Notes under the pieces: model-generated
Database searches by the model: none
Seen by the model: only the letters and a program-made list of their open reading frames with translations
What the model was told of the DNA's origin: nothing
Shown here: positions 60,007-64,000 of the stretch, piece after piece
Layout of the letters: the number at the start of each line of letters is the position of its first letter
How positions within the stretch are numbered: position 1 is the first letter of the stretch
Position numbers and translations under genes: made by a program
From: Vitellaria paradoxa
Taxonomy: Eukaryota > Streptophyta > Magnoliopsida > Ericales > Sapotaceae
Reading direction: 5' to 3'
Length of the DNA: 64,000 bases
Assembly: GCA_019916065.1 (NCBI GenBank)
Contig: CM034237.1
Location: 58,600,590-58,664,589, forward strand

Positions 60007-60642
60007 TACCGTTCGAACCTAATCTCAGTCATTAATGAAGTTGAAACCATCAACTTGACAAAAGCACACCATGTATATCTTAAACATTCTCCATTTTGGA
60101 AGCTCATCCTCACTATTTTAAACTGTGAAATTAACAAAGATTACTCGAGGAAAAGCGATGTTGATGTGGAAACAATCATCAAAACATTTGACCTACAGTC
60201 CAAAGCTTTCAACTTAGGTAGAATAAAGCTTCACATCAGAGAGAAAGAGTTGCGAACAATGTTTGCAATAGAAGATGGTGAACAACTGATAGACAGTGTC
60301 AAAAAAATCGCAAGGCCAGGCACTGAATTCGTCTCTCGTAGATTCTCTGGGTTGCGACGAATTAAGAAACAAAACATATCTGATGCTTTGCGGCAGGCTG
60401 CTGAAGAGCAAACACACATTGGCAGAGAAGATGTTGCAAGACTTTTGACACTATTCTGTTTGGTAACGTTGTTTGTCCCTAACAAAGGACATTCATTGTC
60501 GTGGCACTACACCACATTGGTTGAAAATTTGGATCAAATCCGCCAATACAACTGGAGTGCACATATACTGGAATTCTTGGAGAACAGTTTGTGCTCAAAT
60601 TCTAGGAACAAAGGTGTTGCAGGCTGTGTCATGATGTTACCA
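60007..60642 (+). CDS. DUF1985-like domain exon of the transposon accessory gene
   Basis: This exon is open from 60007 and ends at a CCA|GTAACC donor (60643). It encodes about 212 residues, including HVYLKHSPFWKLILTIL, LQSKAFNLGRIKLHI, REKELRTMFAIEDGEQL, REDVARLLTLFCLVTLFVPN and NKGVAGCVMMLP, which I recognise as the DUF1985/plant-mobile type of N-terminal domain found with Ulp1 proteases in Mutator-like elements. An in-frame TAG lies at 60004-60006, preceded by ATG GTG AAC ATC from 59992. Either the exon starts at 60007 (AG at 60005-60006), or the TAG is a nonsense mutation near the true start. Arabidopsis VANC proteins carry DUF1985 and bind DNA motifs of their own element. The same role here is inferred from the motif arrays in the neighbouring introns. 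Confidence 0.7.
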
Positions 60643-60729
60643 GTAACCTTTTCATATCATATTCTATATTATATGTTGATACTGTCTTATGAACTTCATT
60701 CAACTAATCAGCCCTAACAAATGATACAG

Positions 60730-60889
60730 TACTGGATATGTGAGCACACCACTCTGGTCCAACAAGTACAAAAGAGTGCAACACCTAGATGTCTAGTCTG
60801 GGATCTCAAGCCATTGTCCAATGCATTGAAAAAAATAAATCTCAAAAAGTTGAATAAAAATCAAGCACTATTTCTGATAAATAAATCAT
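60730..60889 (+). CDS. Second exon of the DUF1985-Ulp1 gene (3' end uncertain)
   Basis: It is joined to the previous exon by a GT-AG intron (60643-60729), restoring MMLPYWICEHTTLV in frame. It continues through RCLVWDLKPLSNALKKINL and LNKNQ. The frame stays open into the next repeat array (to 61020), so the true donor is not clear; sequence homologous to the repeat unit starts near 60890. Confidence 0.6.
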
Positions 60890-61362
60890 GTTTGCATGCT
60901 AAGAATATTCGGTACTGTTTTTCTAATAGAATTCATCTTATACAAAAAAACAGTACCGCATACATGTGGTACTGTCATCCGTACATTAGGTACTGTGTTT
61001 CAAAGAGCATGCATTCTTAACAAAACAGTACCGCAGACATGTGGTACTGTCAGCTATTCTTTGCATTTGTGACCTCTCTTTTTTTTTCATGTATGCGGTA
61101 TTGTTTTGTTGTGTTTCATGATGCTGTTTGAATGCTATATACATTTGGTACTGTTTTTTAACGAGCATGCATCCTTAAAAAAAACAGTACCGCATACATG
61201 TGGTACTGTCATCCGTGTGGTACTGTCAGCTATTATTTGTATTTGTCACCTCTTTTTGTGTTTCATGATGCTATTCGCATCTGATAAATAAAATCATTCT
61301 AGATTCAACAATGTATTCATGGACATACTAATGAATTCGATAATTGATGAACAAAATATCAG
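60890..61362. repeat. Intron with GGTACTGT/ACAGTACC repeats
   Basis: At least two diverged units with GTTTGCATGC, GGTACTGTTTTT, ACAGTACCGCATACATG and TGGTACTGTC. It ends at an AATATCAG acceptor (61355-61362). Confidence 0.8.
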
Positions 61363-62462
61363 GTAATTGTACCTGATCTTGATGATGATGATGAGGAGGA
61401 TGACGAGGAGGAGGAGAATGGACAACAACAATATGATGATAATGATGATGATGATAATGATGATGATGATGATGATGAAAGGACAGAAACAGAAGAATAC
61501 ATCATTGCGTCAAAAAAAATAAGTGATGATGAATTACTAATTTCTGACATTCTTCAAAAAATGAAGACAAACATAGTGCATTTGAACAAGACAACTGAAA
61601 GCGAGCGAAAACAAAAGGTGTCTTGTACTCCTGAACTCGATCAATCTGGTACTGTTCCCTCTGCCATAGCTGAAATTCTTCTAGAAACAGTACCAGAATC
61701 TGATGAAGGCACTTTACCAGACAAAATAGCAGAAAAAGTTCCAAAGCAAGAGGCACCAGAATAAGAGGAACCAGAACAAGAGGCAAGACAGGCTGCATCA
61801 ACAGAAACAGTACCAATTCAGCAAAACAATGATCCAGTTGCTTCAGTTTTATCAATTTTGAACCGTGAACAAATAGAAGAGCTGGAGCAACAAGTCAAGG
61901 AAAAAGATGATAAAATTGTTGAATTGGAGAAGCAAATAGCGGAAAATAATGAAATTCTGACAAAGTTGTTCCTCGACAATGAAAATCTCAACCTGCAAAA
62001 CACAAAGCTGAAGGAAGAACTTGATAATGTGAATGCAGTTGTTGAATTATTAAGGTCTGAACTTGTCGAATCTAGCGTCCACCAGGTGACGCAGAAACAT
62101 GCAGCAACTAGAAGGCCAAAGAAGTCGGATACCAATGAAAAACAAACTCTAGCTGCAAACGAATCACCTTCAATGTACAAAAGGCTCAAGGACAAAACAC
62201 GCCAAAAGAAAAGAGATCCTGAGTTCGCATACAGTGGTAAAAAGAAGGTTGTCAAAAAACAAAAGGCAAACACTGCGGCAGTTGTCCCGAAAGATATAGA
62301 ATCTGACGTTATAAACATTGATCTTCTACAACTGTCTACACATCAACCCGAGCCCAAGCAACCTTCACTTAAGCAGATTATTTCAACTTTTCAACAAAAC
62401 GCACATCTATCGGACATAGAAAATGAACGGATCTTAAAACTTATTGATAATGAGGGGAAAGC
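61363..62462 (+). CDS. Acidic, coiled-coil and basic exon of the DUF1985-Ulp1 gene
   Basis: Open in one frame from the acceptor at 61362 (VIVPDLDDDDEEDDEEEE) except for one TAA at 61762-61764. The order is an Asp/Glu run encoded by (GAT)n, a linker with SGTVPS, LETVPESD and TETVPIQ, a coiled coil (EQIEELEQQVKEKDDKIVEL and onward, about 70 residues), and a basic stretch (RLKDKTRQKKR, GKKKVVKKQK) that could be a nuclear localisation signal. It ends at a GC|GTAAGA donor (62463). Each of the TVP tripeptides is encoded across the octamer GGTACTGT or ACAGTACC. The TAA replaces a Gln or Glu codon in an EAPEQEEPEQE-like stretch and would truncate the protein before the protease domain. Confidence 0.7.
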
Positions 62463-62691
62463 GTAAGACAATATTTAACTCTTTCTTTTTTATTACTTGT
62501 CAATTATAAAAAAAGTTACTTGCTATCATCTGGTACTGTTCTTTATTTTTTACAATAATTGGTACTGTCATTCCTTTATCTGGTACTGTTAACATAACAT
62601 TTCAAACTTAACTCATGTTGTTGTTATTTTTTTTTTTTTTTTTTGCTGATCTTGTTCACATCTCACTGCTCACTGTATACACACAACACAG
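62463..62691. other. Intron with three GGTACTGT copies
   Basis: GT at 62463 and AG at 62690-62691 (CAACACAG). GGTACTGT occurs at about 62532, 62561 and 62582. Confidence 0.7.
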
Positions 62692-62785
62692 TGCAACTGT
62701 TTGGGCTGTACCAAATGAACCACTCTACATGATCAGCATTGAAGATATCTACAACCTCATAGCAAATGAGAGTATATTAAACATG
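62692..62785 (+). CDS. Ulp1-type gene exon 4
   Basis: Flanked by CACAG and ATG|GTAGGC. In phase with its neighbours it reads AATVWAVPNEPLYMISIEDI and YNLIANESILNM, a typical position before the Ulp1 fold (xxDIxxLxxxxxLNxxxIN). Confidence 0.65.
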
Positions 62786-62894
62786 GTAGGCATATATGAT
62801 TAATTTATATTTTTACAGAATTAATAAAGTATGTTGACTATTTCTTAAATTCAACAAATTAATCTGATATTTACTGATCACAATATTTGCCCAG

Positions 62895-62993
62895 CTAATT
62901 AACTGTCATGCACGCTATCTGGAATCAACACAACATGAATCAATCAACAGCACTTTCCCTAAAAGATGCTTATACTTCAGCAGTTTGTGTTGG
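62895..62993 (+). CDS. Ulp1-type gene exon 5
   Basis: Flanked by GCCCAG and TGG|GTAAGAT, 33 codons in phase. It reads LINCHARYLESTQHESINST and FPKRCLYFSSLCW. It completes the LNM-LINCHARYL helix, as in other Ulp1-like plant transposon proteins. Confidence 0.65.
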
Positions 62994-63169
62994 GTAAGAT
63001 ATATGACCTCTTTCTGTGTTTAATTGTCCTTTTTGCATACTATATATATTTAGTACTCTTTTTCTAGATCATAAATGTTTTCAGAAATAGTACCGCATAT
63101 ATGTAGTACTCTCGACCATGTGGTACTGTCAGCAAATGGCATGGATATGACTTCTTTTTTAGTTACGTG

Positions 63170-63395
63170 GTACTATTTGCATACTATAATCATTCGATAC
63201 TGTTTTTCAACTATCATTCATCTGGTACTGTTTACATACTATAATCGTTCGGTACTGTTTTTCAACTCGCATTCATCTGGTACTGTTTACATACTATAAT
63301 CGTTCGGTACTGTTTTTCAACTCGCATTCATCTGGTACTGTTTGCATACTGTTATCGTTTGGTACTGTCTTTCAACTAGCATTCATCTTATACAA
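63170..63395. repeat. 55-bp tandem repeat with two GGTACTGT per unit
   Basis: Units begin TCTGGTACTGTTTACATACT at 63221, 63276 and 63331, with diverged units before and after. Each unit also has TTCGGTACTGTTTTTCAACT. The array lies in the intron 62994-63595. The unit is unlike the 146-bp and 17-bp repeats apart from the octamer. Confidence 0.92.
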
Positions 63396-63595
63396 AAAAC
63401 ATTACCGCATACATGTGGTACTGTCATCCATAGGGTACTGTCAGCCATGCGATGGATATGAGACTTATTTTTTATTTTCATATTACTGTTGGTATACTAC
63501 AATCATTCGGTACTGTTTTTGCGAGAACATGCATCTTAGGGAAACTGTACCGCAAGCATGTGGTATTTGACAACATGCATTTTTTATTGTTGCAG

Positions 63596-63844
63596 ACATT
63601 TGTGGTATTTGAGAGACATCATGCAGCTCGAGAAACTCATATTGATCAAAAGCTGCAACAATCTGATACATACAGACTACTTGTATTCCCTTTGAATACA
63701 AGTGGAACGAGAATTCCTGTTGATCCCAACCATTGGACCCTTTTGGTATTGGATAGAGACACGTGGACATGGACACATTATAATTCCATGAAACCACATA
63801 GAGCAAATTCCAAAGATATGTATCTTGAGGATGCAAGGAAAGTG
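63596..63844 (+). CDS. Ulp1 (C48) cysteine protease catalytic exon, His region
   Basis: Flanked by TTGCAG and GTG|GTAAGA, 83 codons in phase. It reads TFVVFERHHAARETHI, TYRLLVFPLNTSGTRIPV, then DPNHWTLLVLDRDTWTWTHY and NSMKPHR. The His of NHW is the catalytic His position of Ulp1/adenain-fold proteases. The residue 17 positions later, where Ulp1 has its catalytic Asp, is Asn (HYNSM). The catalytic Cys region (QxNxxDCG) would be in a later exon outside the window. Such proteases cut SUMO-like modifiers; in transposon-borne versions the role is not established. Confidence 0.8.
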
Positions 63845-63965
63845 GTAAGATTCTGTGTGTAAATTTTATACATAATTTCATTGGTACTCTTTTCTACTAT
63901 TTACAACAGTACCGGTATTGTTTATTAAAACTCATACTGTCTCCACACTTGTCATATTGTCTCAG

Positions 63966-64000
63966 AAAGAGTATGTGGAATCGAAACTTAAAGACCAATA
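63966..64000 (+). CDS. Start of next Ulp1 gene exon, cut by window end
   Basis: After TTGTCTCAG (AG at 63964-63965) the in-phase frame reads KEYVESKLKDQ. The donor of the previous intron is at 63845. The exon continues beyond the window. Confidence 0.5.

Larger units (their letters stand above)
58412..64000 (+). mobile_element. TIR-less Mutator-like (VANDAL-like) element 2 with DUF1985-Ulp1 gene, runs off the window
   Basis: The left end (GGGGATTTTGGAGGCCGATC, 58412) aligns with the left end of element 1. It interrupts GTTAAATTTAA, which is intact at about 50451-50461 in segment B. The right end and any transposase lie beyond 64000. Inside is one spliced gene (exons from about 60007) whose first, second, third and fifth introns hold GGTACTGT/ACAGTACC copies, as do the acidic exon and the presumed 5' leader. 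The architecture (DUF1985-like region, Ulp1-like region, no TIR) fits the VANDAL/Kaonashi group of plant Mutator-like elements. Stops at 60004 and 61762 suggest this copy is decaying. Confidence 0.75.

Noticed and set aside
58412..64000. Mutator-type transposase (VANA-like) within element 2
   Set aside because: No frame in the visible part shows a MULE transposase or a zinc-knuckle region. It may lie past the window end or be missing.

Overview
This is a window of plant nuclear DNA, most likely from a eudicot. It is very AT-rich and has little coding sequence. It carries plant-only families (CC-NB-ARC-LRR immune receptors of the ZAR1/RPP13-like-4 type, a DUF4220/DUF594 membrane protein), spliced genes with GT-AG introns, and a dense mix of plant transposons. 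The species cannot be named from the sequence.

Layout. 0-7 kb: a truncated CC-NB-ARC gene (2684-3835, +) and, at 6.9-7.2 kb, a relic of the last exon of a ZAR1-like gene (-). 7.5-9 kb: a 200-bp tandem duplication and a MITE-like insertion. 9.2-13.4 kb: a broken NB-ARC-LRR pseudogene (-). 13.4-27.9 kb: intergenic AT-rich DNA with MITEs, microsatellites and an AT-rich tandem/inverted repeat block. 27.9-29.5 kb: a complete small non-autonomous Ty3/gypsy-type element with two LTRs and a CAATT target duplication. It ends only about 110 bp before the intact DUF4220/DUF594 gene (29619-31781, +). 31.8-39.4 kb: intergenic, with a large foldback and at least two MITEs. 39.5-42.4 kb: a two-exon ZAR1-like gene (-) that keeps the coiled coil, winged helix and LRRs but has no NB-ARC ATPase core.

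42.9-64 kb: a segmental duplication. Segment B (42.9-47.95 and 50.4 kb) matches segment C (53.8-58.4 kb), and a more diverged segment A lies at 25.3-27.6 kb. Comparing B with C gives empty sites for insertions: a CACTA-type element (43998-46427), a hAT-like element (47083-47754), and two members of one family that lacks obvious terminal inverted repeats. The first member (47956-50407, flanked by GAATTTAAAT) is almost entirely a tandem array. The second (58412 to beyond 64000) carries a multi-exon gene with a DUF1985-like N-terminal domain, an acidic stretch, a coiled coil and a Ulp1-type (C48) protease domain.

Main discovery candidate: these two elements are packed with the octamer GGTACTGT/ACAGTACC. 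It sits in three unrelated tandem-repeat units (about 17, 55 and 146-147 bp), in the introns, and three times in the coding sequence of the DUF1985-Ulp1 gene. By eye I found only two copies elsewhere in the window. TIR-less Mutator-like elements with a 9-10 bp target duplication, a DUF1985/Ulp1 gene and family-specific short-motif arrays strongly recall Arabidopsis VANDAL/Kaonashi elements, whose VANC proteins bind such motifs to undo DNA-methylation silencing. I infer a related sequence-specific anti-silencing system with a different motif. The transposase and the protease cysteine are not in the window.
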